A DNA stretch of 64,000 nucleotides. Origin: Mactromeris polynyma. Its lineage: Eukaryota; Mollusca; Bivalvia; Venerida; Mactridae. How positions within the stretch are numbered: position 1 is the first letter of the stretch; every line of letters starts with the position of its first letter. The translations under genes were made by a program, and so were the position numbers. The notes under the pieces were generated by a model. That model had not been told where the DNA came from. It was given only the letters and a program-made list of their open reading frames with translations, and searched no databases. Of this stretch, positions 37,601 to 48,960 are shown piece by piece. The stretch spans positions 4,650,001 to 4,714,000 of the forward strand of contig JASFXZ010000016.1 in assembly GCA_032209605.1 (NCBI GenBank). The letters are read 5' to 3'.

Positions 37601-40600
37601 TGTTGACAATATAAAATGGTCGGAAAAGAGGGGATGCACCGGTATCTAATTGTTGTATCTTGCAGTACTCTTGCTGTAACATTTACGCGTACAAACGATA
37701 TATTTCTATAGATGTATATTAAGACAATTCTAGCAAAGGATACATTATTGATAGTCGGGGTCAAGAGTCCCCATCTAGCTGAGTTAGGGTAATACTCAGG
37801 GTGACTGTAATAATCATTATCATTGGATTGATACATCAAACCTGAAATGATATAGAATTGTACAGAGTTATGCAAAAAACCATCACGCTCGTCCCTTCTT
37901 CATCCAGCACAATCACATACATTCCCAATGACATCGTCATTGTCAACATATACACTTCGTTGAGTTGATTTTGTTGATTTTGTGGAATTAACAAACCGTC
38001 CGCGTCTCTGAAGACTAGTGTCAGCCATTGTGTTGCTCATGAGAGGTCACGAGATGGAAAACAGCCAATCAGTTACTACAATATTGGTATTACGGATTTT
38101 GACGAACGACGGTCGGAAATGTGTCGAAAATTGCAGAAGCCATTAGAGTAGGAAAACGTTTATGATATCATTCTAGCAATGGATTTACTTACTCATGTAA
38201 TATCTCACATCAACAATTTCATCTGTAAAGTCTGTATTCACATCACCTGGAGGGTTATAACGAAGTGTACTCTGCAAGATCTGGTTCACACTGTTAGGCT
38301 CCATCTGTGATGTCTCTGGATTGAGCAGCTAGGAAAATCATGAATACATGTATTACAATGTATATTATACTGACGCTGTTTTTCTGAGGACATTGTATTA
38401 AAGTAATACTACGCTCATGTTTTGTTTATTTGTTTACCTAACCAAACATGAAAAATATATTCCTATAGTTAAAACATCAATAAACATGCATTAACAAACA
38501 ATGAACTCCTAAAGTACTAATCCGTATTTGTTGAAGAAAGATGTTTGTACATCTTAAAATTTAAAAAAATATATTTATTTTCAATCAGTTTTACATTGCA
38601 ATGGCTCTTATTAGAGATGCTTTAGCCAATGTAACAACAGTACTGGATAAAGCCAATTCAAACATTTTATGTTCAGATGAGCCAGATACATCTTTAATTA
38701 ACTTCTTTGGCATGAATTTATTTTTGCGCAGCAGTATTTGCGTTTTTTTTCCAATTTAAAACTACACATATAAACGCAAATGTTATCACGTGTTCAGCAG
38801 CGAAATTTTGATTTAAAAATAACGTCAGAGCGAAACCAAGATTGCTGGTGATGACATCGGATTAGTGCTTTAACGTCAGAGCGAAACCAAGATTGCTGGT
38901 GATGACATCGGATTAGTGCTTTACTCAAGAAATTATAGAATAACGAAGTAATTTTAGAATAAAATTAAATAAATGTAAACATTACATGTATATATATGTA
39001 TTTAGTACATGTATCCATTCAGTGATATCTAACAACGGTTACTTTGGTTTCACTTCAAAGATGTATTTATTTTATAGTTATATTTTACATTTACTTACAA
39101 TACCATCTTGAGAGTATTCTTCAATGTCACCAGGAGGTTGGAAATCTGCATTGCCGTTGTAACCATGGTAATGGAGAATAGCGCCCCCGTTGCCGTCGTT
39201 ACTACCGGATTGACAGTCTCCGTACGCCTGTACTTTTATCCAGTAATCTCCGGTAATCTGGTCAGCATTGAGTACAAAGTCATAACGCTCACCTGGTCGT
39301 ATAATTCAGCATGAAGATGATCGTGATAATTGCAATTTGAATTAAAATGAAAATGAGCACTTTTTATGTTGTTATGGTAGTTCATTTATATGTTGGGTGA
39401 CTAAATTTGGTTGATATCCGATTACGACATATTTTGTAGTTTATTAACTTGTTACCAACATTCCCATCAATAGACGAAATCCGGAATTCGCTAAAGTTAG
39501 GATTTTACTAAAGATCTAAACACAATTTAGTTTTAGCTCCATTGAAGTCCAGTCAGACGCAAAATTCAGTCTTTGATTTCATTGCGATTCGAACACGATG
39601 TTAACGGTATATTGTTGTTTGCACCACATGATTAGAGGGCAAACCCCATATCTATACCAAACTGAAGTATACATACTGATAATCATATAACCCTTAAAAC
39701 CCACCTGGATGAATCATAAAGTAATCAACAGTGGCTGGCGTCATAGGAACACCGTCACTGGAGATAACCGTCAGGGTGTGATTGTCAACCGTCACCCGGA
39801 AATAACATCTTGCTGCGGCTGCAATCACTCGGAATCTGTACCTTGAATGTAAGACAGATTAAGTTGTAACAGGGAATGCCACATACACAAGACAATGCCT
39901 CCCCACATAGACCCCAAGGAAACAACAACCTGCAATACATTAGGGACATGGGAGGAACAAGGTTAAACATGTATGGGAACATTGGAGCAATGAATGGTCA
40001 GGCCGACTATCAAATACAACCATACAAGATGTAGGGGGAATAACGAGGGGAAAAGGATTGAAGGGATGTAATATATTACAGGACAAGGCAAAAAGCCAGA
40101 AGCCCCGGGCCGAAAAAGGGGAACATTATTTCATGTCAAGGAACTTCACAACTACATAATGTGTAGGATTATGAGGGAGAACAACAAATCAAAACAGCAC
40201 GATAAACAAACATGTTCTCATCCTTGTTCCTATCACATACCTCAGAAAATTGTTAACCATTGTATATATCTGAACCATCGCCTTCAATTGTGCTTGTATT
40301 TTACTGCATGAAACATACATGCTCAATTAAATCATAATGAGCGTATGTATTCAGAAAATACAGATATCTGATATATGAGAAAATGTCATTTAGAAACAAT
40401 ACGTTATTACTAAAACTAAAATTATAAAGCATTCACTTTTAATATGATCTGAGCTTAATGATTGTTACAAGGGACCGTCTATTTTTATGAACAATTTAGT
40501 GTCTTCCGTAAGCTTCAATATTGGAATAAGGACACATAGCCCTTGATAGACTCATCCAAATTGGTAGACTGGTCATTTTGTGAATAAATACCAGCGACAC

Positions 40601-43600
40601 ATACTCCATGTGGTATGAAATGTAATATGTACCTATTTCCCTTTACGACATTAAATACTTCATACGGAGTGTATCCTGTGGCACTAGAGCCGTATCCTAA
40701 AGCATCGACAGTATCTTCTACAAGATGTTTACGACCTCTACCATTCACTAGAACTGCAATAAAAATAATAGTATCTGTCAGTTGAGTTTCAAATCGTTTA
40801 TTTTCTTGGGGGAAGGGAAATACATATTTCGACTGAAAACGGCAACGCTTGACGCAATTAGTGATTCTGTTTCCAATCCCTTTAATGTGTATCCTCCGGA
40901 AGCAACTGGCATCAAGGTACGGGGGATGAATTACTCAATTATGTTTTAACTTCGGTCAAAGCGTCACACCGATCATTTGCCTAGTCCGAGAATTGTTTGA
41001 ATCTGTTGTATTTAAAATACAAATAATTTATTTATACTCGAACTGTTTATATAATTCATATATACAGATTCCATTATGTCGCCAGAGTAGTTTTAAGTAA
41101 TTAACACGATATATAACTACGCACCTTTCAAAACCTTTGGTGTCACCCAACGATGTTGCATTTCTTCCATATATGTGAACATATGTGGTCTGTCCGGCCA
41201 GTCATTTATCATCATAATATGATCTGAATGATCAAAGTCGTATAAACTACGTGATGGCTCGTGTTTGTCGCTCTCTCTAACAATGAAAGCTCCGATCAAA
41301 CCATCCCCAAATTGTAAGGCAGCGTGAGAATGCCACCAGTGAGTTCCAGCGTTGTCGGCCTTGAATTCATATCTTAAATCAGACCACCGCAATGATAAGT
41401 ATAAGAGCCATTTGCATATAATGTATGTATGCATGGTTTCGACAATAACTTCGGATAATGATTGTTATACTGTTTGTACATTATTGTATAAAAAAGAATA
41501 AATGTACTAATTTACAATTATCATAATGCCTTAGTTTTTAAAATAAATAATCTGTATACATTGTCTATTTTATTTTTTGTCAAATATGATTAATGTCATG
41601 AATCTATGTAGTATGACACATGACTGTCCCTATATGGGAATATTTACAAAACCCAATATCTTAGCAAAATGGATCACGTTATTAACTAAATCCAGTCGGA
41701 CCTCGTTCATTCGATTTCATCGGGTCCGAAATTTTAATTCAACTTGCATAAGAAGATACAACCGGAATTGGTATTTTTTTCTGATGATACCGGATATTCG
41801 GATAGAAGGTTTTCGAATTAACGAGGTTCGACTGTATCAAGTTTATAATAAATACAAATATATTGTATACCTGAATGTTTCGAAAGGTTGAATATAACAC
41901 TGTGTAAGTTGCGGGACACCATCCATCATATTGGTGTTTATTTGCTTCAAACCATGCCAATGTAGTGATGTGGATGCTGTGTCGTCCAGTTTGTTCTCGA
42001 CCATAACTTGAACAGTGTCTCCTTTACATACCTAAAGAATGTGGTGCACATTACACGCCTTAAGCTCTTTTTATTTCTCTTAAAATGTGACATAGATTTT
42101 TCTGTATTATTTCTTTCTTCTTAAAAACCAAACGTGAAATGTATTCAACCATTCGATCGCATTACTGTAAGAATCCATTCTGATACTTGAAACTTGTACA
42201 TATAACCTAAATAAATGCAAAGGACGTTTATAATTTCCTCACCTTACTCACTTAATATTCGTATTGACCAACGAACAAATTTTAACTAAAACATGTAACA
42301 TGATACAATTGCTGGTTTGTATTTTCTCAAAACATAACTGACCCGTCTCTAGTAACGTTTGTATTTGCACCTCCCTGGCTTTAAATTAAGAAATTGGCCA
42401 CAGTATGCAATTAAATCTAAAGTATAGAGCTAGAGCATAGTATGTTTACCACGAGGCCAGCCCTGCGTTCAGTTACGGCTAACAGTCGCGAACGTTTTGT
42501 ATTGTATCCCTTGTCCACCGTATCACATTGACTGCACACGGGGAACCAAATTGCAAAACATTACGAAACGTGAGCCGAAAATACCTTTACTGAACGCAGG
42601 GCAGCAAGCAAGTGTGGAAGTACGTGTATATTGTGACATACCTCTATAGATGGACCTGGCATCTGACGATTCACAGTCAATATATGTCGCATCAAACCAT
42701 TTGTCGATACACAGTGTGGACGGAAACAGTCCGTGTAATTGAAAGGGCAGCCGTAACATGCCTAAATTCACAAGTGTTTACATGGAATAGGGTTTAATTT
42801 ACAAAGCAGTTTAATGTCAAGTATCACTGAAACGGTTTCAAATTACCGAAGAGTTTATATCAATAATAGAAATATCATCAATCAGATGTCCCCATTGCTC
42901 GCTTATATTCTACATCATGAAGTAGATTTGAATGTGTAAAAATATTGTCCAAATGAACAAGCGTATTTCCAAAACGAGTTACTGACCACGTCTATCATTT
43001 TATTATTCCTGTACATGAAAGGTATGACTGAATTGCAACTCTAGTTCAATTAAACGAGTTATGTACGTTTTATAAAATACTTACTCTTGACAGAACAAAG
43101 TAGTTTTCTATGGTAAAATTGTATTTGCACAATCTTGGAATCCGGTCATTGCAATCTCTCTTACAATGATGGTCAGTGGACACTGTAAGTTAACAATACG
43201 ATATACATGTACATATGAGTACTGATATGAGATTTACAACCTCTTCTGTAAGTGACGTCATTTCAAGAAAACGCAACATGTGATGACACTAGTTTGCAAG
43301 CAGGAAAAAATATTTACTACATATGGTCAGTTTGTTTTCATATTGCAATATAGGGAAAATATTGCTTACTGTCAGTAGATGGTGACGTCACATGTGATGT
43401 TTTTCTGGAATTGAGGTCACTTAAAGAAGAGGTTGGAAATCGTACAGCGGCGTTCATATGAATAAATGCCATAATACGGAATATAATTACGTTTTAGTAA
43501 AACTATTCTGTAGTAAGGTTTCATTGACTCTGATGTCCTCGTGTTATTAAGCCTACACTACATGAACACAAATCTACAGTAAAATCTACCCGTTCGGTTG

Positions 43601-46086
43601 CCTCAGATGTAGTGCTCCTGTATGAAAGATACAGAATGACAGCTCCCTTGCATAAGATCTACATTATAGGTACAATTTCCGTAATATAATGTGACTGACT
43701 GTGACAGGCATTTTTTATGGCAAATTTGAGGCTGATATTGGGTCCCATTCCCATTAAGTCGAATTATTTTATCTCCTACAATGGAGAGTAACAATCGGAT
43801 AACTATCATTTCGACAAATGTCGACTAGGAATACAATTGTTGGCTATATAAACATTCATGGTTATTTATACTGAGGAAAAATGCCTTTGTGTTTTAACTC
43901 TATCTAAGATATAAACTTTTTGTTTGTACATTTTGTATATATTTAAAAAAAGAAGAAGACACAAACTGTTTCGATATGCTCAGTTATGTATACAGTCATT
44001 GCCTCAAATGACATTTCGTGAGTTGAAAACGTTGTTAGCCTTAAACATTTTGCTCGCCATTCTAAATTTCAAAAGTTGTCAAAATAATTGGTATCGCCTT
44101 GATCCAATCTTTCTTCTCGACTAGTTGTACAGGCACGTGATCTAGTGAACCATGACTACGTATATGTCAGTACGGTAACCATGACCTAGATATGTAAAGA
44201 AGTTGACTTTATTGTAAAGTATGTCAGGTTAAATAACGTAAAGGGTATTCAATACAACCCACGTAAATATGCCTGTAGTTACATTATGAGGCTCGGTAAA
44301 TATGATAAGTGAACAAGGTATAGACGGTTTTGGTCCAAGAATACTTAATCATTGTAGTGATAATATTACACTAGCAATTGCACATATTATTAATATAAGT
44401 ATCGACACAGACAGCCTATACACTTAATCACATTTTCGTTGGTACAATAATACTTATCTCGCATGTAACCAATACAGTTGAAGCAAAGGAACTTCAAAAT
44501 TTGCTTTTTACAGATATATTAAAATTACTTTAGGCGATACGGTATAAAGCCGGGTTTCCATGAAGTGTTATGTGTTGTACATATTTAATATCAACTACTA
44601 TAGTATATAACAGCGAGAGAGTTTTATTATAAGAACGTTTATTCACATGTAGAGCAACAACGAGTGAGTATGTCTACTATCAGAGAGGCAATTAAAACCC
44701 AACTCATACAGTATCATACTACATATATTAATATAGGAATACACAACACATGAAGTCTACTATTTCGGCGCCGAAATGCGCGCCGAGTAAGCGCCGAAAA
44801 ACTGTTTCCATGAAGCCGAAACCCGACGCGGTTTTCGGATAAAAACGCATATGCGTTTTAGTTTTATTGACCTTTTATTGACCTCCAAGAAAATGGCCGT
44901 TTCCACGTTAAAACAAACACTACATGTGCACATTTTCCTTGCCCATTTGGAAGAGCTTGAGGTCGAGGATATGATACTTGCGCTTGTGCTTAAACAAAAG
45001 TTGCAGCTTCACAAACGCAGGCATCGATTTTGGATCCAGAACAAAATAAAAAGAAGTAAGACGTTTGGTGCTTTCTATCATCTACTAAAACACCTGGAGC
45101 TAGACCCGGAAATCGAGAAAATGACGTCATTTTTCCTATCTACGACACCTCATTACGTCATTTCGGCGCCGACACGCGGAATAAAATCGCTACCCGAAGC
45201 GAATTCTTTCGGCGCCGACAATATTCAGCGCCGAAAAACGCGTTAATGGAAACGTCATCATGCAATATAGACTGAAGCAAATTATTTTTAATCGGCGCAT
45301 GTTCGGCGCCGAATAAAGCCGCGCCGAAAACGCGTATGTTTTCCGCTTCATGGAAACCGGGCTTAATGATATTTTTGGTTTACACATTTATATGTAAATT
45401 GGTAAAATACTGAACGCTTTAATATCAATATAAACGGAAATTAATGACATGCAGTTGAGAACTAAAAGTAAATGACAAGAAGAAAAACATGTCTGCTTGT
45501 AATGAATAACCAGATATAAATGATATAGGATGAAAATTAAATTTCAATACTTGACAAAAAGTCATGAAAAAGATAACAAATCTTTCCATTCTGGATTTAC
45601 ACGTACGTGGAGAGGAAAGCATACATTTTGGCAATAAACTTTACAAGTATTTGGTGAACACATTTTGCATGTACATTAAAACCTTAATAAGAAGACCACC
45701 AATTGAACCCTTGAAAACCGAGGTGGTCTTAATATTGAGGTTGAATAAAATAAAAAAAACTGTGAAATTGACTTGAAAATTGCGTTCTAAATTTTAATGT
45801 GGTCTTGTTATTGAGGTGGTTTTTAATTGAGGTTTTACTGTTTACGAAATTAACCCCAACTACGTTAATCTATTTTTCAAATTAACACGTACGGACTCAT
45901 TTTTCCATAGAAAGTCAGATGAACATTTAGAAGCTATATTTTATTAATTAAAACACTAAATATATATGCATCGTTGATCATTTAATGTTACCCTAAGCAA
46001 CTAAAAACAATATTTTTACCTGTCGCTCCTGCAAGTCCAGCGATGCAGCCTACAACACAGAACAACAATACGCGATTTCGGGTCAT
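34690..46086 (-). CDS. Laccase-like multicopper oxidase (14 exons, complete)
   Basis: Exons in coding order: 46086-46020, 43182-43085, 42761-42642, 42031-41871, 41372-41125, 40753-40633, 39841-39705, 39292-39099, 38328-38193, 37841-37744, 37341-37192, 36554-36465, 36021-35856, 34937-34690. Phases agree throughout; 2034 nt give 677 residues plus stop, usual for animal laccases. Features: signal peptide (about 1-21), a Cys-rich N-terminal segment (CKRDCND, ACYGCPFNYTDCFRPHC), then the copper ligands HWHG (119-122), WHSH (162-165), HQMHLHG (524-530) and HCHNEGH (601-607) with axial Met612 ten residues after Cys602. Three cupredoxin domains are implied. The C-terminus is hydrophobic (VALLSMLFCVCVSL) after a small-residue stretch, so a GPI or membrane anchor is possible. 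Family role: one-electron oxidation of phenols or metals with reduction of O2 to water, as in cuticle, shell or byssus tanning; the substrate here is unknown. The donor of the 37841-37744 exon (GTATCC) is the least certain boundary. Confidence 0.93.
35546..35637 (+). repeat. 46-bp tandem duplication in the last laccase intron
   Basis: Two similar copies containing GTGTGTTCTACAAAT and GTAACAATTAT. Confidence 0.85.
38420..38705 (+). repeat. Dispersed sequence related to 13800-14115, in a laccase intron
   Basis: The plus strand near 38597-38700 reads MALIRDALANVTTVLDKANS then NILCSDEPDTSL, with mostly first- and second-position transitions relative to the copy at 14 kb. It could be a repeat that carries a captured exon. 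No larger frame was found. Confidence 0.7.
38821..38922 (+). repeat. 51-bp exact tandem duplication in a laccase intron
   Basis: Two copies (38821-38871, 38872-38922) starting AACGTCAGAGCGAAACCAAG. Confidence 0.95.
39860..40150 (+). repeat. Dispersed repeat family copy in a laccase intron
   Basis: GTTGTAACAGGGAATGCCAC, ACAATGCCTCCCCACATAGA and GGGCCGAAAAAGGGG match 32.8-33.1 kb and 18.2-18.5 kb. Its left end lies about 20 bp from the acceptor of the exon at 39705-39841. Confidence 0.7.
41693..41834 (+). mobile_element. pogo/Tigger-like MITE in a laccase intron
   Basis: Left CAGTCGGACCTCGTTCATTC; right AATTAACGAGGTTCGACTG then TA. 142 bp, ending 37 bp from the donor of the exon at 41871-42031. 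Confidence 0.8.
42461..42601. mobile_element. MITE with CCCTGCGTTCAGT ends, in a laccase intron
   Basis: 141 bp; left CCCTGCGTTCAGTTACGGCT, right CTTTACTGAACGCAGGG, with CAG on both sides. It ends 40 bp from the donor of the exon at 42642. Sister copies at 1276-1426 (opposite orientation) and 8811-8900 (partial). Confidence 0.8.
43231..43441. mobile_element. MITE with TGACGTCA sites in its terminal repeats, laccase intron 1
   Basis: Left GATTTACAACCTCTTCTGTA and the complement of the right end (GATTTCCAACCTCTTCTTTA) match over about 60 bp. Each arm contains TGACGTCA (43253-43260, 43383-43390). It begins 48 bp upstream of the second laccase coding exon in transcript order. No clear target duplication. 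Confidence 0.7.
44548..45363 (+). mobile_element. PIF/Harbinger-like element with TAA target duplication, in laccase intron 1
   Basis: Ends AGCCGGGTTTCCATGAAG and the complement of CTTCATGGAAACCGGGCT, flanked by TAA on both sides (44545-44547, 45364-45366), the TWA duplication typical of PIF/Harbinger. Subterminal regions hold many GGCGCCGA motifs. The interior keeps a transposase-like N-terminal frame (44851-45246). Confidence 0.82.
44851..45246 (+). pseudogene. Truncated Harbinger transposase-like N-terminal fragment
   Basis: A 131-codon frame; the sensible start is the internal ATG giving MAVSTLKQTL. The stretch RRHRFWIQNKIKRSKTFGAF followed by a YHLLKHLEL block matches the RRRxWWVxP...GxFxxLxxELR pattern before the catalytic domain of HARBI1-type transposases. 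The frame then runs into the right subterminal repeats, so the catalytic DDE domain is deleted. Family assignment rests on this one motif plus the element ends. Confidence 0.55.
45674..45840 (+). mobile_element. Sister copy of the CAGTAAAAC-end MITE, in laccase intron 1
   Basis: Degraded left end (CATTAAAACC after TA) and good right end (GAGGTTTTACTG). Carries GAGGTGGTCTTAATATTGAG and GTGGTCTTGTTATTGAGG without a long array. Confidence 0.75.
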
Positions 46087-46135
46087 GTTGTTCCAATAAT
46101 CCAAACGATTTACTATTTACCACCGTACTTGTATT

Positions 46136-46145
46136 CGTATATATA
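46136..46145 (-). promoter_or_regulatory. candidate TATA box of the laccase gene
   Basis: The minus strand reads TATATATA-like about 50-60 bp upstream of the laccase ATG at 46086. If used, transcription would start about 20-30 bp upstream of the ATG, giving a very short leader. Position is the only support. Confidence 0.35.
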
Positions 46146-46270
46146 CTTGTCATTCGACACAAAACTAGATTGCAACCATATATTACGCTCATGCTTGAAT
46201 GCTTCGTAAACGAGTTTTGAATATTTATTCGGATATTAAGTATATTGCACGCTATGTGGTTTAACACTTC

Positions 46271-46374
46271 TGAATGAGTGTTGTTTAGTATCAAATTTAT
46301 TGAACGAGTTAAATAAAAAGAATATCGTTTTATTCAACTCGTTCAATAAATTTGATACTAAATAAACTCATTCA
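46271..46374. repeat. Long near-perfect inverted repeat (hairpin) upstream of the laccase gene
   Basis: Arms of about 47 bp (left from 46271, right ending 46374) are reverse complements with few mismatches and a loop of about 9 bp near 46322. The inner arms carry TTTATTGAACGAGTT and its complement. It lies about 185-290 bp upstream of the laccase start codon, just beyond the candidate TATA box. Confidence 0.85.
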
Positions 46375-47839
46375 ATATCCTCTGTTTACAATAAACAACA
46401 TTTTACATGAAACGATTGTGTTCAGTGGTTAATGTAAAAAGGATGAGACCGAAAGCCAATGACTTATATAGGTCTTCTCCTTAATATTATACATTTCTAA
46501 CAGGTACGAGATTGGTTTAGGTGATTATAATGCCTAAAAGATGTTTAAACTCTATTGTAAGTATTGAAAAAGAACTAAGAGCAAAGAAAAGAATGGAGGG
46601 GAGAGAAGAAGCAAAGCGTAATGTTTAACAAGGAAGTTGTTACAAATGTTCGACTTATAGCGTAAAGCATTTGGTGTCTTCTATGTATTTGTAAACTGAT
46701 CTAAAATAAATACATTGTTTTCATTTGTATACGTGGGGCAACCGAAAAGTAAAATATTTGAAGTATTTTGAAGACACTGTATTTATATATTTACGTAAAA
46801 TACTGCAATGGAGGTCAAACAAGTACAAGGTCATGCCCGGTAAAACAGCCCATGAATTGTCTGTATAATTATTGAACTCGGGTAGCAAATAGAACTTCAA
46901 ATGACTAGTGTATAATTCAAATTAACATTTAGCCTCTGGATAGTAAAAAGACAGCTTGTTAAAATTAAACAGTAAAAATATAATGGGGTCAACGTCGAAA
47001 TTTTCAATTAACACAGTCTAAATTCAATTTACTGCCATTTCGCCGACGTATTGATGTCTTGAATTTTAATCATTTATCCACTACTAAAATTAATTGGTTG
47101 TAAGAATGGATATGGCTTTTCTGTGTTTATATATCCAATCTACTGATGAGTGAAAGTGCCATCTACTAACAAAGACATAACCGTAAATTGTATTAGTAAT
47201 AACAAATTGGCCGAAAATAGATTACTCGTAAAATTGATTATCAGTGACTTGTTTTGTATATTGCTGTACTATTGTGTACAAACTTAACGAATTTGTACTT
47301 ACGACTTTTGTATGTCGTAATAACGTTATAACGAGAACAGTAGCTCGTAATTATACGCATTTTTGTCATTTTTTAAATTTTCAGTGTTTGCGGCAAACGA
47401 TAGAAGCGCTACATCAGACACTGTTTGATTGTATTTGACTACTCTAAGATACACGGGGATATGTTTGCATAAATTCGACGCTTTCACAGAAACACAAAGC
47501 CTGTTAAGAATGCATTATGTACCGATTACACTTTCCTGAGTCCTATACTTGTATGTTTCAAAACTTTACATGACCACATTAAAAGAATGGTCGTTCGACT
47601 TGCTATATCAGGCTAAATATTATTGTGTCAAATAAGTTTAACTGAAGCATACACTTTTGAAAGTCGTTGCAAACCTTCGAATCAATTGCATACAGTGACC
47701 TTTGTAGGGAATGTACTTCCTCTTGTTTTCCCGGAGGTCAGCGTGGGGAAGCACTGTCTTATGTATGTAGCGTTTCATGTAGCTTTGTTTGTATTTGCGT
47801 TTATTTATCGTCGCCACCGGTTTCCCATATGGGCGACGC

Positions 47840-48078
47840 CTCCAGAAGAATGTTAGTCATATTAGATATTTGGAGGATAGTGCATAATACAGGAGATGCC
47901 CCATTTCCAGAAGCACCCTGGTTCTTTTACGTGCTCGATGTAAAGCATCATACACGGGACCTCGGTTTTTAAAGTCTCGTCCGAAAGACTGTTAGTACGG
48001 TCAGTGGTGGAGCGGGGAATCGAACCAGCGATCCCTGGATTACAAGTCCAGCGCGTTACCACTGGACCACGGATTCCT
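47840..48078 (-). mobile_element. tRNA-derived SINE
   Basis: On the minus strand the head GGTCCAGTGGTAACGCGC with anticodon-like TGT (a good 5-bp anticodon stem) and B-box GGTTCGATTCC is followed by a body GGACGAGACTTTAAAAACCG and GGTCCCGTGTATGATG, a block I recognise from bivalve SINEs. Acceptor and T-stem pairing are poor, so this is not a working tRNA. The 3' end is approximate. Confidence 0.7.
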
Positions 48079-48499
48079 GTAGCTACGTATTCTCTCTCTT
48101 TTATGTGATTTGGTTATGTGCCATTGAAAAACATGTCTTCTTTATTTACGTTGTATGACCACCACGACGCTTTACTGAGACTACGACATGTAACATGGGA
48201 CGACGACGTTTTTAAAACTGGGAATATATTGTTAACACAACCTTACAAATCTGGGTTTTGTAGTAGTGCATCCATTTATCAATACAAAAGTTGAGCAGGG
48301 ACACATTCAGAAAGTGCAACCCGATGACAGTTTTTAAGTTATTAAAACACTTCACCTCCAAAATAAAGCCGTGACATGTTTTAGAGGAATTGCGTTCCTT
48401 GATATTTCTTATATTCGTGCTAACAAGTCTCAACAAATCAAACAAAGGGTCATACTCATTTTAATTATCTACTTATTTACAGTGGAAGTTCATTTGGAC

Positions 48500-48960
48500 G
48501 CATTACTTAATAAGTGAGCAAAACCCGGTCGTAAACTGGGTTTAATCCGAGTTAAACACGGCGGTATTAAAACCGGGTTAAAAGTGGGCCATTAAGCTTA
48601 CCGAGCAGTTTTTCTAGGCAAAATATGGGTTTTCAAGAGAGAAAACCCCTAAAAAACTAGTTTTAACCAACTTAGTAGGTTTTTTCTGAGTAAATGTGGG
48701 TTATTTAACACACTTCTCAGAAGAAAGTTTTTTATTGGCTAAAAGTGAGCAAAGGCGAGTTTTTAGGCATAAAAAAAACAACTTTTTGCAGAGAAGCGAG
48801 TTAAAAACCCACTTAAAACCCACTTCTTGGTAAGTTGGTTTAAGCGGGTTTTGAAACCCAATTGAACCAACTTTAAACTCACTTATTTCCAAAAAGATTC
48901 GCTTGAAACCCACATTTGTTTAAAAAAAAAACAGAAGAAAATCACTTTTAGTAAAAACTC
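48500..48960. repeat. Degenerate repeats of AAACCCACTT-like motifs
   Basis: Dozens of scattered AAACCC, GGGTTT, ACTTAAAACC and TTAACC motifs in both orientations, unlike the flanks. No clean unit or ends. The 70-codon minus frame here is incidental. Confidence 0.5.

Noticed and set aside
47990..48078. tRNA-Thr gene on the minus strand
   Set aside because: Acceptor and T-stems do not pair; a SINE body follows.
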